The notes under the pieces are model-generated. The model saw only the letters and a list, made by a program, of their open reading frames with translations. It was not told where the DNA came from and ran no database searches. The position numbers and the translations under genes are program-made. From assembly GCF_900116375.1 (NCBI RefSeq), contig NZ_UETB01000011.1, forward strand, positions 51,110 through 115,109: DNA of 64,000 bases, given 5' to 3'. Each line of letters opens with the position of its first letter. Position 1 is the stretch's first letter. The stretch is from Georgenia satyanarayanai. GTDB taxonomy: Bacteria; Actinomycetota; Actinomycetes; Actinomycetales; Actinomycetaceae. Positions 54,011 to 62,505 of this stretch are shown here, piece after piece.

Positions 54011-56316
54011 CCGGGCAGCAGGGGACGGTCGCGCCCGGCACGCTCACCGACGCCGAGCTCCTCGCGGCCATGACCCTGGAGGAGAAGCTCGCCCAGCTCG
54101 TCGGGCTGTGGGAGGGCCGCGGGGGCGACGGCGGTGGTGAGGTCGCGCCGATGCAGGACGCCATGCAGTCCGACGTCGACCGGCTCGAGGACTTCGCCGC
54201 CCACGGGCTCGGGCACCTCACGCGGGTCTTCGGCACGCGGCCGGTCGACCCGGTGGAGCAGGCGCGGGCGCTGGCGGAGAAGCAGCGGTGGCTGCGCACC
54301 CGCACCCGGCTCGGCATCCCCGCGCTCGTCCACGAGGAGTGCCTCACCGGCCTCGCCACGTGGCAGGCGACGACCTTCCCCGCCCCGCCCGCGTGGGGCG
54401 CGACCTTCGACGGTGCGCTCGTCGAGGAGATGGGCCGGGCCATCGGGGGGACGATGCGGGCGCTCGGGGTCCACCAGGGCCTGGCACCGGTCCTGGACGT
54501 CGTCCGCGACGCGCGCTGGGGACGGGTCGAGGAGTGCCTCGCGGAGGACCCGTCCCTCGTCGGTGAGCTCGGCACGGCGTACGTCCGCGGCCTGCAGGAG
54601 GCGGGCGTGGTCGCGACCCTCAAGCACTTCGTCGGCTACTCGGCGTCCCGGGCGGGCCGCAACCTCGCCCCCGTGCACGCCGGGCCGCGCGAGGTGGCCG
54701 ACGTGCTCCTGCCGCCCTTCGAGATGGCGGTGCGCGACGGCGGTGCCGGCTCGGTGATGAGCTCCTACAACGAGATCGACGGGGTGCCCGTCACGGGGGA
54801 CGCCGCTCTGCTCACCGGTCTGCTCCGCGAGCAGTGGGGCTTCCCCGGGACCGTCGTCGCCGACTACTTCGGCGTCGCCTTCCTCCACACGCTGCACGGC
54901 TCCGCGGCCGACCTCGGCGACGCCGCCGCGCAGGCGCTCGTCGCCGGTGTGGACGTCGAGCTGCCCACCGGCGCCGGCTACGTCGGGCCGCTGGCCGGGC
55001 TGGTGCGCTCGGGCGCGGTCGAGGAGCGGTACGTGGACCGCGCGGTGCTCCGCGTCCTGCGGCAGAAGCGGGAGCTGGGCCTCCTCGACGAGGACGCCGG
55101 TTCCACGCCCCCGGCCGAGGTGGACCTCGACCCGCCGGCCAGCCGCGACATCGCCTCACGGCTCGCCGAGGAGTCGGTCGTCCTCGTCGCCAACGGCGGC
55201 GCCCTGCCGCTGGGCGACGGGACCGTCGCGCTGGTGGGGCCCAACGCGGACTCCCAGCACGCGCTCTTCGGGTGCTACAGCTTCGCCAACCACGTGCTGG
55301 CCCGGCACCCGGAAGCGGAGCTCGGGCTCGACGTCGCGACCGTCCGCGACGCTCTCGTCGCCGAGCTCGGGGCGGACCGGGTGCGCTACGCCCGTGGCTG
55401 CGACGTCCGGGAGGAGGACACGGGCGGCTTCGCCGAGGCGCTCGCGACCGCCGAGAAGGCCGACGTCGTCGTCGCCGTCATGGGGGACCTCGCCGGGATG
55501 TTCGGTCGCGGCACCTCCGGTGAGGGGTGCGACGTCGACTCCCTCGAGCTGCCCGGCGTCCAGCGACACCTCCTCGAGGCGCTCCTCGACCTCGGCAAGC
55601 CCGTCGTCCTCGTGCTGGTGACCGGACGGCCCTACGCCGTCGGCTGGGCCGCCGAGCGGTGCGCGGCGGTCGTCCAGTCCTTCTTCCCCGGGCAGGAGGG
55701 CGCGCGGGCCCTGGCGGGTGTGCTCTCCGGGCGGGTCAACCCGTCCGGCCGGCTCCCGGTCTCGCTGCCGGCCTCGCCCGGCAGCCAGCCCTACAGCTAC
55801 CTGCACCCGCCGCTCGGTGGGCCGAGCTCGGTGAGCAACCTCGACACGCGCCCGGTCGCCGCCTTCGGCCACGGGCTGTCCTACACCTCCTTCGAGCACA
55901 GCGACTTCCACCTCGTCGAGGAGCAGGTCCGGACGGACGGCACCGTGACCGCCCGCGTGACGGTGCGCAACGTCGGGGACCGCTCGGGAGCCGACGTCGT
56001 CCAGGTCTACGCCCGCACGAGGGCGCGGGGCACCACCCGCCCCACCGTCCAGCTCCTCGGCTTCGCACGCGTCCCCCTCGAGGCGGGCGCCGCGGCGCAG
56101 GTGGAGCTGCGGGTGCCGGCCGTGCGGCTGGCGTGGACCGGCGCGGACCTGCGTCGTGCCGTCCGCCCGGGGGAGGTCACCGTGTCGCTCGGCCGGTCCT
56201 GCGCCGAGCTGCTCGAGAGCCGCACGCTCACGCTCACCGGCGAGGTGTCCGACCCCGCCGCGGCCGGCACCCGTCTCATGTCCGTCACCGTCACGCCCGA
56301 GGAGGGCCGCCGATGA
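54007..56316 (+). CDS. GH3 glycoside hydrolase (beta-xylosidase / beta-glucosidase / arabinosidase type)
   Basis: 769 residues, cytoplasmic. The TIM-barrel has LALVHEEC-like sequence and ATLKHFVGYS; GTVVADYFGVAF holds the nucleophile Asp (about 285). The alpha/beta sandwich with NADSQHALFGCYS follows, then a fibronectin-III-like C-terminal domain (from about 640). Substrate is likely xylo- or arabino-oligosaccharide given GH51, but GH3 is too broad to be exact. Starts inside the GH51 stop and overlaps the isomerase start. Confidence 0.92.
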   Translation: MTGQQGTVAPGTLTDAELLAAMTLEEKLAQLVGLWEGRGGDGGGEVAPMQDAMQSDVDRLEDFAAHGLGHLTRVFGTRPVDPVEQARALAEKQRWLRTRTRLGIPALVHEECLTGLATWQATTFPAPPAWGATFDGALVEEMGRAIGGTMRALGVHQGLAPVLDVVRDARWGRVEECLAEDPSLVGELGTAYVRGLQEAGVVATLKHFVGYSASRAGRNLAPVHAGPREVADVLLPPFEMAVRDGGAGSVMSSYNEIDGVPVTGDAALLTGLLREQWGFPGTVVADYFGVAFLHTLHGSAADLGDAAAQALVAGVDVELPTGAGYVGPLAGLVRSGAVEERYVDRAVLRVLRQKRELGLLDEDAGSTPPAEVDLDPPASRDIASRLAEESVVLVANGGALPLGDGTVALVGPNADSQHALFGCYSFANHVLARHPEAELGLDVATVRDALVAELGADRVRYARGCDVREEDTGGFAEALATAEKADVVVAVMGDLAGMFGRGTSGEGCDVDSLELPGVQRHLLEALLDLGKPVVLVLVTGRPYAVGWAAERCAAVVQSFFPGQEGARALAGVLSGRVNPSGRLPVSLPASPGSQPYSYLHPPLGGPSSVSNLDTRPVAAFGHGLSYTSFEHSDFHLVEEQVRTDGTVTARVTVRNVGDRSGADVVQVYARTRARGTTRPTVQLLGFARVPLEAGAAAQVELRVPAVRLAWTGADLRRAVRPGEVTVSLGRSCAELLESRTLTLTGEVSDPAAAGTRLMSVTVTPEEGRR

Positions 56317-57254
56317 GCGCGCACCGACCGTCGCCCGAGTCCTGGCCCGTCGTGGCCGCGATGCTGCCCTTCCCCGAGTCCCACGACAGTCCGGCACCGG
56401 TGTGGCGGGGCCAGCTCGCCGAGGTCGCCGCTGAGGGGTTCAGCGGTGTCGACCTCACCGACTCCTGGCTGCGCGTGGGCGATCTCGACAGCGCCCGGCT
56501 GGCGGAGCTGTCCGGCGTGCTCGACGACGCCGCCCTCCGGCCGGAGGCGGTCTCGGCCATCCGCCGGAGCGTCATCGACCCCGAGACCGGCGCCGAGAAC
56601 CTCGCCTACTCCCACCGGACCATCGACGCGGCCGCCGAGCTCGGCTGCTCGGTGGTGAGTGTCGGGCTGCACCGCCCGCTCACCGCGGCGCAGCGGGCGG
56701 CCCTGTGGTTCTGGACCGTCGACGGGCCCCGGGACGACGACACCGCCGAGACCTGGGAGCTGGCCGTGGGGCGTCTGCGCGAGCTCGGCGAGCACGCCGC
56801 GTCCGTCGGTCTGGCGCTCTCCCTGGAGATGTACGAGGACACCCTCCTCGGCTCCTCGCACTCTGCGGTCCGACTCCTCGAGGACATCGACCACCCCGCC
56901 GTCGGCCTCAACCCCGACCTCGGCAACCTCTACCGGCTCCACCGGGAGGTCGAGCCCTTCCTCGAGGCGGCGGCCCGGTGCCTGCCCGTGTCCAACTACT
57001 GGCACGTCAAGAGCTACTTCCGCAGCACGGACCCGCTGACCGGCGGGACGCACACCGTCCCCGCACCGATGTACGCCGGGTCGATGAACTACCGGGCCGC
57101 CTTCCGCACCGCCGTCGAGGTGGGCTTCACCGGGCCGGTCTGCGTGGAGCACTACGGCGGGGACGGCCTCGCCGTCATGGCGGAGAACCACCGCTACGTC
57201 CGCCGTCTCCTCGCCGCCGTCACCGGCGGGCGCGTGAGCGGGCACGGGCGATGA
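56313..57254 (+). CDS. Sugar phosphate isomerase/epimerase-like TIM barrel
   Basis: 313 residues of the xylose-isomerase-like TIM-barrel family. SLEMYEDTLLGSS supplies a metal-binding Glu, GLNPDLGNL an Asp, the HVKSYF segment a His/Lys, and CVEHYGGDG the last Glu. This superfamily covers ketose epimerases, erythrulose-phosphate isomerase and decarboxylases, so the reaction is open. Coupled by ATGA on both sides. Confidence 0.85.
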   Translation: MSAHRPSPESWPVVAAMLPFPESHDSPAPVWRGQLAEVAAEGFSGVDLTDSWLRVGDLDSARLAELSGVLDDAALRPEAVSAIRRSVIDPETGAENLAYSHRTIDAAAELGCSVVSVGLHRPLTAAQRAALWFWTVDGPRDDDTAETWELAVGRLRELGEHAASVGLALSLEMYEDTLLGSSHSAVRLLEDIDHPAVGLNPDLGNLYRLHREVEPFLEAAARCLPVSNYWHVKSYFRSTDPLTGGTHTVPAPMYAGSMNYRAAFRTAVEVGFTGPVCVEHYGGDGLAVMAENHRYVRRLLAAVTGGRVSGHGR

Positions 57255-58153
57255 GCGGGCTCGACGTCGCCGTCCTCGGGCTCGGCGCGATGGGCCTGCC
57301 CATGGCCGCCCGCCTCGACGAGGAGCACCGGGTGACCGGCTTCGACGTGAGCGCGGAGCGGCTGCGCCTCGCCCGGGAGGCCGGGGTGCGGCCCGCACGC
57401 TCGCCCGGCGAGTGCGTCGCCGACGCGGACGCCGTGCTCGTCAGCGTGCGGCACGCCGGGCAGCTCGAGGACACCCTGTTCGGGGCGGGCGGCGCGGTCG
57501 GACGCCTGCGCCCGGGCTGCGTCGTCGTGCTGACCTCCACGGTCGGCGCCGACGTCGTCGAGGCCGTCACACGCCGCCTCGAGGAGCACGAGGTGCTCCT
57601 CGTCGACGCACCGGTGAGCGGGGGACCCGTCCGCGCCGGTGCCGGGGACCTGCTCGTCGTCGTCGGTGCGAGCGACCACGCGCTCGCGAGGTCGCGCCCC
57701 GTGCTCGACGCGCTGGCGTCCTCGGTCGTCGTCGTCGGTCCCCGCGAGGGCGACGGCCAGCGGCTCAAGACCGTCAACCAGCTCCTGTGCGGCATCCACA
57801 CGGCCGCGGCCGCGGAGGCGCTCGCGCTCGCGCACGCGCTCGGCCTGGACCTCGACCAGACGATCGACGTGCTCGGGCGCGGCGCCGCGGCGTCCTTCAT
57901 GCTGGCCGACCGCGGCCCGCGCATGGCCCAGCAGCTCCACGGGACGGACCCGCCGCTGCGCTCGCGGCTCGACGTCATCGCCAAGGACATGGGGATCGTC
58001 TCCCGGCTGGCCCACGAGCTCGGGGTCGCCACACCGGTCGCCGCGGCGGCCGACCAGCTCTACCGGCTGGCCGAGGCCGCCGGCATGGGCGCCGCCGACG
58101 ACTCCGTGACCACGACGCTGCTCTCGGCACGAGGCCCCGAGGAGGGACCATGA
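57251..58153 (+). CDS. NAD(P)-dependent beta-hydroxyacid-type dehydrogenase
   Basis: 300 residues. VAVLGLGAMGLPMAARL is the Rossmann loop, VDAPVSGGPVRA the substrate loop, and RLKTVNQLLCG carries the catalytic Lys of the 3-hydroxyisobutyrate dehydrogenase family (also L-threonate dehydrogenase, tartronate semialdehyde reductase). Acidic residues (GFDVS) after the second strand favour NAD. It would oxidise a sugar acid or reduce a semialdehyde in this pathway. ATGA overlaps with both neighbours. Confidence 0.88.
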   Translation: MSGLDVAVLGLGAMGLPMAARLDEEHRVTGFDVSAERLRLAREAGVRPARSPGECVADADAVLVSVRHAGQLEDTLFGAGGAVGRLRPGCVVVLTSTVGADVVEAVTRRLEEHEVLLVDAPVSGGPVRAGAGDLLVVVGASDHALARSRPVLDALASSVVVVGPREGDGQRLKTVNQLLCGIHTAAAAEALALAHALGLDLDQTIDVLGRGAAASFMLADRGPRMAQQLHGTDPPLRSRLDVIAKDMGIVSRLAHELGVATPVAAAADQLYRLAEAAGMGAADDSVTTTLLSARGPEEGP

Positions 58154-59889
58154 CCATCCTGCACGACGACCCCGCCGACTTCGCCGAGGACGCCCTGCGC
58201 GGCTTCGTCGACGCGCACGCCGCGACGGTGAGACGGGTGCCCGGCGGCGTCGTCCGCCGCCGCCCCGGCCCGCCGGGCAAGGTCGCCGTCGTCGTCGGGG
58301 GCGGCTCGGGGCACTACCCCGCCTTCTGCGGGCTCGTGGGGGAGGGGCTGGCCGACGGCGCGGTGGTCGGCAACGTCTTCACCTCCCCCTCGGCGGCCGA
58401 CGCCGCCGAGGTGGGCCGGCAGGCCCATCGCGGCGGTGGGGTCCTCATGCTCACCGGCAACTACGCCGGTGACGTCATGAACTTCACGACGGCGTGCGAC
58501 CAGCTGCGCGCCGAGGGGGTCGACGCGCGCTACCTCGTGGTCACCGACGACCTCGCCAGCGCCCCCGCCGGCGAGGAGGACCGGCGCCGCGGCATCGCCG
58601 GTGACCTCGTCGTCTTCAAGGTCGCGGCCGCCGCCGCGGAGCGTGGCGAGCCCCTCGACGCCGTGGAGGGGTTCGCCCGCCACGCCAACGAGCGCACCCG
58701 CACGCTCGGGGTCGCCTTCGACGGCTGCACGCTGCCGGGCCAGGGCAGCGCGTTGTTCACCGTGCCCGAGGGACGGATGGGCATCGGGGTGGGGATCCAC
58801 GGCGAACCGGGGATCGGCGAGGTCGAGCTGCCCAGCGCCCACGGCCTGGCCCGGCTCCTCGTCGAGCGGGTGCTCGCCGAGGCGCCCGAGCACCCCACCG
58901 ACCGGGTGGCCGCCGTGCTCAACGGGCTGGGCCGGACGAAGTACGAGGAGCTCTTCGTCGTCTGGGCCACCGTCGCGACGCTGCTGCGCGAGGCCGGGCT
59001 GACGGTCGTGGAGCCCGAGGTGGGCGAGCTCGTCACCAGCCTCGACATGGCCGGGTGCTCGCTCACGCTCACCTGGCTGGACGACGGCCTCGAGCCGCTC
59101 TGGTCCGCCCCGGCCGCCGCCCCCGCGTACCGCAAGGGGGCGCTCGAGCGGTCCGCCGGTGGCGAGGAGGACCCAGGCCCCGAGCCGACCGAGCCGGCCG
59201 CTGCGGCCGGGCACGGGACGACCCGTGGCGAGCCGCGCCCCCGCGCCCTGCAGGTCCTCGCCGCCCTCCGGGCCGCCGCCCGGGAGGTCGCCGCCGCGGA
59301 GGACGAGCTCGGACGGCTCGACTCGGTCGCGGGGGACGGGGACCACGGGCGCGGCATGGTGCGCGGCCTGGAGGCGGCGCAGCAGGCCGCCGCTGCCGCC
59401 GTGGAGTCCGGGGTCGACGCCGGGGAGCTCCTCGTCGCCGCCGGCCGCGCATGGTCGAGCCGCGCCGGCGGGACGTCCGGGATCCTGTGGGGAGCGATGC
59501 TCGAGGCGGCCGGACGGACACTGCCCGAGGACGACGCCGCCTGGGACAGGTGGGCCACCGACCCCGTCCGCGGGGCCGCACGGGCGGTACAGGCGGCCAT
59601 CGAGGCCGTCCGCCGCGTGGGTCGGGCCGGTCTGGGGGACAAGACGATGCTCGACTCGCTCGACCCCTTCCACCGCGCCCTGCGCGCCGACCCGAGCGTC
59701 GACCTGGTGGCGGCGTGGCCGCGGGCCGCCGAGGCCGCTCGCGCGGCGGCCACCGCGACGTCGGAGCTGCGACCGCGCACGGGCCGGGCCCGGCCGCTCG
59801 CGGACAGGAGCGTGGGGCACGCGGACCCGGGGGCCACCTCCCTCGCCCTCGTCGTGCGCGCCGTCGTCCCCGCACGGGTGCGGGACTGA
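58150..59889 (+). CDS. Fused DhaK-DhaL ketose kinase
   Basis: 579 residues: DhaK-like domain (1-330) with GGGSGHYPAFCGLVGEGLADG, GNYAGDVMNF and the substrate-binding His in GVGIHGEPGIG (about 217), a proline-rich linker, and an ATP-binding DhaL domain (about 360-579) with GDGDHGRGM, GTSGILWG and GDKTMLDSLDPF. This is the ATP-dependent single-chain dihydroxyacetone kinase build, also used by erythrulose and apulose kinases. In this operon it most likely phosphorylates a small ketose from the imported sugar. Six bases separate it from rpiB. Confidence 0.9.
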   Translation: MTILHDDPADFAEDALRGFVDAHAATVRRVPGGVVRRRPGPPGKVAVVVGGGSGHYPAFCGLVGEGLADGAVVGNVFTSPSAADAAEVGRQAHRGGGVLMLTGNYAGDVMNFTTACDQLRAEGVDARYLVVTDDLASAPAGEEDRRRGIAGDLVVFKVAAAAAERGEPLDAVEGFARHANERTRTLGVAFDGCTLPGQGSALFTVPEGRMGIGVGIHGEPGIGEVELPSAHGLARLLVERVLAEAPEHPTDRVAAVLNGLGRTKYEELFVVWATVATLLREAGLTVVEPEVGELVTSLDMAGCSLTLTWLDDGLEPLWSAPAAAPAYRKGALERSAGGEEDPGPEPTEPAAAAGHGTTRGEPRPRALQVLAALRAAAREVAAAEDELGRLDSVAGDGDHGRGMVRGLEAAQQAAAAAVESGVDAGELLVAAGRAWSSRAGGTSGILWGAMLEAAGRTLPEDDAAWDRWATDPVRGAARAVQAAIEAVRRVGRAGLGDKTMLDSLDPFHRALRADPSVDLVAAWPRAAEAARAAATATSELRPRTGRARPLADRSVGHADPGATSLALVVRAVVPARVRD

Positions 59890-59895
59890 GGCGTC

Positions 59896-60351
59896 ATGGA
59901 CGGGCTGAGGATCGTCGTGGGCAGCGACGACGCGGGGCTGCAGTACAAGGAGGTGCTCCGCGAGCTCCTCGAGGCGGACGAGCGCGTGGCCGCCGTCATC
60001 GACGTCGGGGTCGCGGCGGGGGAGGAGACCGCGTACCCGGACGTCGCGGTGGACGCGGCACGCCGGGTGGCAGCAGGCGAGGCCGACCGGGCGCTCCTCG
60101 TGTGCGGCACCGGGCTGGGCGTGGCGATCGCCGCGAACAAGGTGGCGGGCGTGCGCGCGGTGACCGCGCACGACAGCTACTCGGTGGAGCGTGCCGTGCT
60201 CTCCAACGACGCGCAGGTGCTGTGCCTGGGGCAGCGCGTGATCGGCGTCGAGCTCGCCCGCCGGCTCGTGCGCGAGTGGGTCGGCCACCACTTCGACCCG
60301 TCCTCGCCCTCGGCGCGCAAGGTGGCTCGGATCGTCCACTACGACCACTGA
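59896..60351 (+). CDS. RpiB/LacA/LacB-family sugar-phosphate isomerase
   Basis: 151 residues. The start IVVGSDDAGLQYKEVL and CGTGLGVAIAANKVAGVRA with its catalytic Cys (about 70) mark the RpiB family: ribose-5-phosphate isomerase B, erythrose/erythrulose-4-phosphate isomerase and galactose-6-phosphate isomerase. Operon position after a DhaKL kinase suggests it isomerises that kinase's product. Last gene of the operon; no clear terminator follows. Confidence 0.9.
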   Translation: MDGLRIVVGSDDAGLQYKEVLRELLEADERVAAVIDVGVAAGEETAYPDVAVDAARRVAAGEADRALLVCGTGLGVAIAANKVAGVRAVTAHDSYSVERAVLSNDAQVLCLGQRVIGVELARRLVREWVGHHFDPSSPSARKVARIVHYDH

Positions 60352-60373
60352 GAAAAATTGCTCCGCGCACGGT

Positions 60374-60401
60374 GCATCCGGATCGGGGGGTGGTGACGAA
60401 T
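60374..60401 (+). promoter_or_regulatory. SigK-like promoter before DUF4397 gene
   Basis: GCATCC (60374) and ACGAAT (60396), 16 bases apart, each differ by one base from the mycobacterial SigK consensus CCATCC...CCGAAT. Start codon 39 bases beyond. The SigK/RskA-like pair encoded 1.6 kb downstream is the likely user. Confidence 0.55.
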
Positions 60402-60439
60402 ACCTGGTGTCAGCACCACCACCGACACTGGAGGACACC

Positions 60440-61254
60440 ATGAGCACCACCCGTCGCGCAGGGATCGGCGCCACCGCCGGCATCGCCCTGCTCGCTCTCG
60501 CCGCTCCCGCCTCGGCCGCCACCGACGACGCCGCGATGCTGTCCGTTCTGCACGGCGTCCCGGACCTCACCGTGGACGTCTGGGTCAACGGGGAGCGCAC
60601 CCTGGACGACTTCGAGCCCGCCGACCTCGCGGGCCCGCTCGAGCTGCCCGCCGGCACCTACTCCGTCGCGATCACCGCCGCGGACGCCGAGGACGACAGC
60701 GAGCCCGTGCTCGGGCCGCTCGACCTGCCGCTCGAGGCCGGGGGCAGCTACACCGCCGTCGCCCACCTCGACGCGGACGGCGCACCCACCGCCTCCTTCT
60801 TCACCAACGACACCTCCGAGACCGCCGCCGGTGAGGGCCGCCTCACCGTCCGTCACACCGCAGCCGCCCCGAGGTCGACGTCCTCGCCGGCGGGGAGGCC
60901 GTCATCAGTGGTCTGGCCAACGGCGCGGAGGAGAGCCTGGACCTGCCTGCCGGCACCGTCCCGGCGGCCGTCGCGGCCGCCGGCACCACCGAGCCGGTCA
61001 TCGGCCCGGTCGACGTCCCGGTCGAGGAGGGCTCCAGCACCATCGTCTACGCCTGGGGCAGCCTCGAGGACGGCACCCTCGACGTCGCGACCCAGACGAT
61101 CACCGGCCTCCACTCCGCACCCGCGGGCGTGCCCACCGGCCTCGTCCCCGTGGACGAGCCCACCGTGCCCGCCGCCGCCCTCGCCGTGGGCCTGGGCGCG
61201 CTGCTCCTCGCCGCCGCCGTCGGCGCCGGTCGTCTCGCCCGGACCCGGGCCTGA
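60440..61254 (+). pseudogene. DUF4397 surface protein, broken by -1 frameshift
   Basis: ATG 60440 follows GGAGG; a signal peptide ending ASAATDD leads into DUF4397 (LSVLHGVPDLTVDVWVNGE). At about 60871 the frame fails: after RHTAAAP the sequence continues one base out of frame as EVDVLAGGEAVISGLANG, down to a C-terminal membrane helix (AALAVGLGALLLAAAVGAG) and TGA at 61252. One missing G in CCCCGAGG restores a ~271-residue protein with membrane anchor. It may be a real mutation, a phase-variable site, programmed slippage or an assembly error. Without correction, frame 1 reads on into the sortase. Confidence 0.8.
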
Positions 61255-61255
61255 C

Positions 61256-61945
61256 ATGAACCGTCTCCTCGCAGCCGCAGCGGCCACCGTGCTGCTCGTC
61301 CTCGCCGGTTGCGGCGCGGACGGCGGGGAGCCCGAGCAGCCCGGGCCGGTGGTGGGAGCCCCCGCCGGCCCGGGCGCGGGGACACCGACCGGGACGCCCG
61401 CCCCAGACGACCCGGCCGGATCCCCGGCCTCCAGCCCCGCCGCCGTCCCGGACGTGCCCGTCCGATCGGCGGCGGGGCTCCCCGAGGTCCAGCCGCAGAG
61501 CGCGCCCGTCCGGGTGGTCGTCCCGGCGCTCGACGCCGACCTCCCGGTCGACGCCGTCGGGGTCGCCCCCGACGGCCAGATGGAGGTCCCCGAGGACGCC
61601 GCCCGGGCCGGGTGGTACCGCTTCGGCCCCTCCGTGGGGGCCGAGGAGGGGGCGACCGTCATCGCCGCCCACTCCGGCTCGTTCATCACCGCCTACGGCC
61701 CGCTGCGCGACCTCGTCGAGCTCGAGCCCGGTGACCTCGTCGAGGTCGCCCGCGAGGACGGGCAGGTGCTCGAGTACGTCGTCGAGTCCGCCCGCCTCGT
61801 CCCCAAGACGACGATCGACCTCTCCGAGCACTTCCGCCGCGAGGGCGAGCACCGCCTCGTCCTCATCACCTGCGACGGTGTCTGGCAGGACGACGTCCAG
61901 AGCTACACCGACAACACGGTCGTCACCGCTAGATTGGTCCCCTGA
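61256..61945 (+). CDS. Class F-like sortase lipoprotein
   Basis: 229 residues. A lipobox LVLAGCGAD (Cys 19) and a Pro/Ala-rich linker precede the sortase fold, from APVRVVVPALDADLPVDAVG on. IAAHSGSF holds the catalytic His (about 139) and LITCDG the Cys (about 206). The usual YRDN motif with catalytic Arg reads YTDN, so this residue may be replaced or shifted. It sits two bases after the broken DUF4397 gene, its likely partner. Sortase substrates with LPXTG-type signals are not seen in the window. Confidence 0.85.
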   Translation: MNRLLAAAAATVLLVLAGCGADGGEPEQPGPVVGAPAGPGAGTPTGTPAPDDPAGSPASSPAAVPDVPVRSAAGLPEVQPQSAPVRVVVPALDADLPVDAVGVAPDGQMEVPEDAARAGWYRFGPSVGAEEGATVIAAHSGSFITAYGPLRDLVELEPGDLVEVAREDGQVLEYVVESARLVPKTTIDLSEHFRREGEHRLVLITCDGVWQDDVQSYTDNTVVTARLVP

Positions 61946-61971
61946 CAGGGACGCGTACGGCAGAGGTGGCG

Positions 61972-62505
61972 ATGACGGAACCCGAGGTGCTCGGTGCGCG
62001 CTTCCGCGACGGTACCGCCGACGCGGTCCGGCTCGTCTACGAGCAGTACTCCTCGATGGTCTACAGCATCGCCCTGCGCACCCTGCGGAACGTCGCCGAC
62101 GCGGAGGACGTGACCCAGCAGGTCTTCGTCAGCGCGTGGCGGTCCCGCGACCGCTTCGACCCGGCCCGTGCCCCCATCGGCGCCTGGCTCTCGGGGATCA
62201 CCCGAAACGCTGTCGCCGACGCCCTGCGCCGCCGGGCCCGGGACCGCTCCGACCTCGGCGAGGCGGAGGACACGCCCGGCCCCGACCGCACCGACGAGAT
62301 CGTCGACCAGGTGGTCGTCGCCCAGGCGCTCACCGAGCTGGGCCCGCCCCAGCAGGACGTGCTCGAGCTCGCCTTCTTCGAGCGGCTCACGCACACCGAG
62401 ATCGCCGAGAGAATGGACCTGCCCCTGGGCACCGTGAAGTCGCACATCAACCGCGGCCTGCGCCGCCTGCGCACGAGGATGGAGGGAAGTCATGCGTCAC
62501 GTTGA
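61972..62505 (+). CDS. ECF sigma factor, SigK-like
   Basis: 177 residues from ATG 61972 (GTG 61966 also possible). Region 2: VYEQYSSMVYSIALRTLRNVADAEDVTQQVFVSAWRSRDRFDP; region 4: ELAFFERLTHTEIAERMDLPLGTVKSHINRGLRRLR. It should be held inactive by the RskA-like protein encoded next, whose start overlaps its end by 14 bases. A SigK-like promoter lies before DUF4397. No matching promoter is seen before sigma itself. Confidence 0.9.
   Translation: MTEPEVLGARFRDGTADAVRLVYEQYSSMVYSIALRTLRNVADAEDVTQQVFVSAWRSRDRFDPARAPIGAWLSGITRNAVADALRRRARDRSDLGEAEDTPGPDRTDEIVDQVVVAQALTELGPPQQDVLELAFFERLTHTEIAERMDLPLGTVKSHINRGLRRLRTRMEGSHASR

Noticed and set aside
60407..61945. One 512-residue fusion of DUF4397 and sortase
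   Set aside because: The middle third (about 60872-61255) is Ser/Pro/Arg-rich nonsense, while another frame there encodes the expected DUF4397 remainder and membrane helix. A frameshift explains it better.
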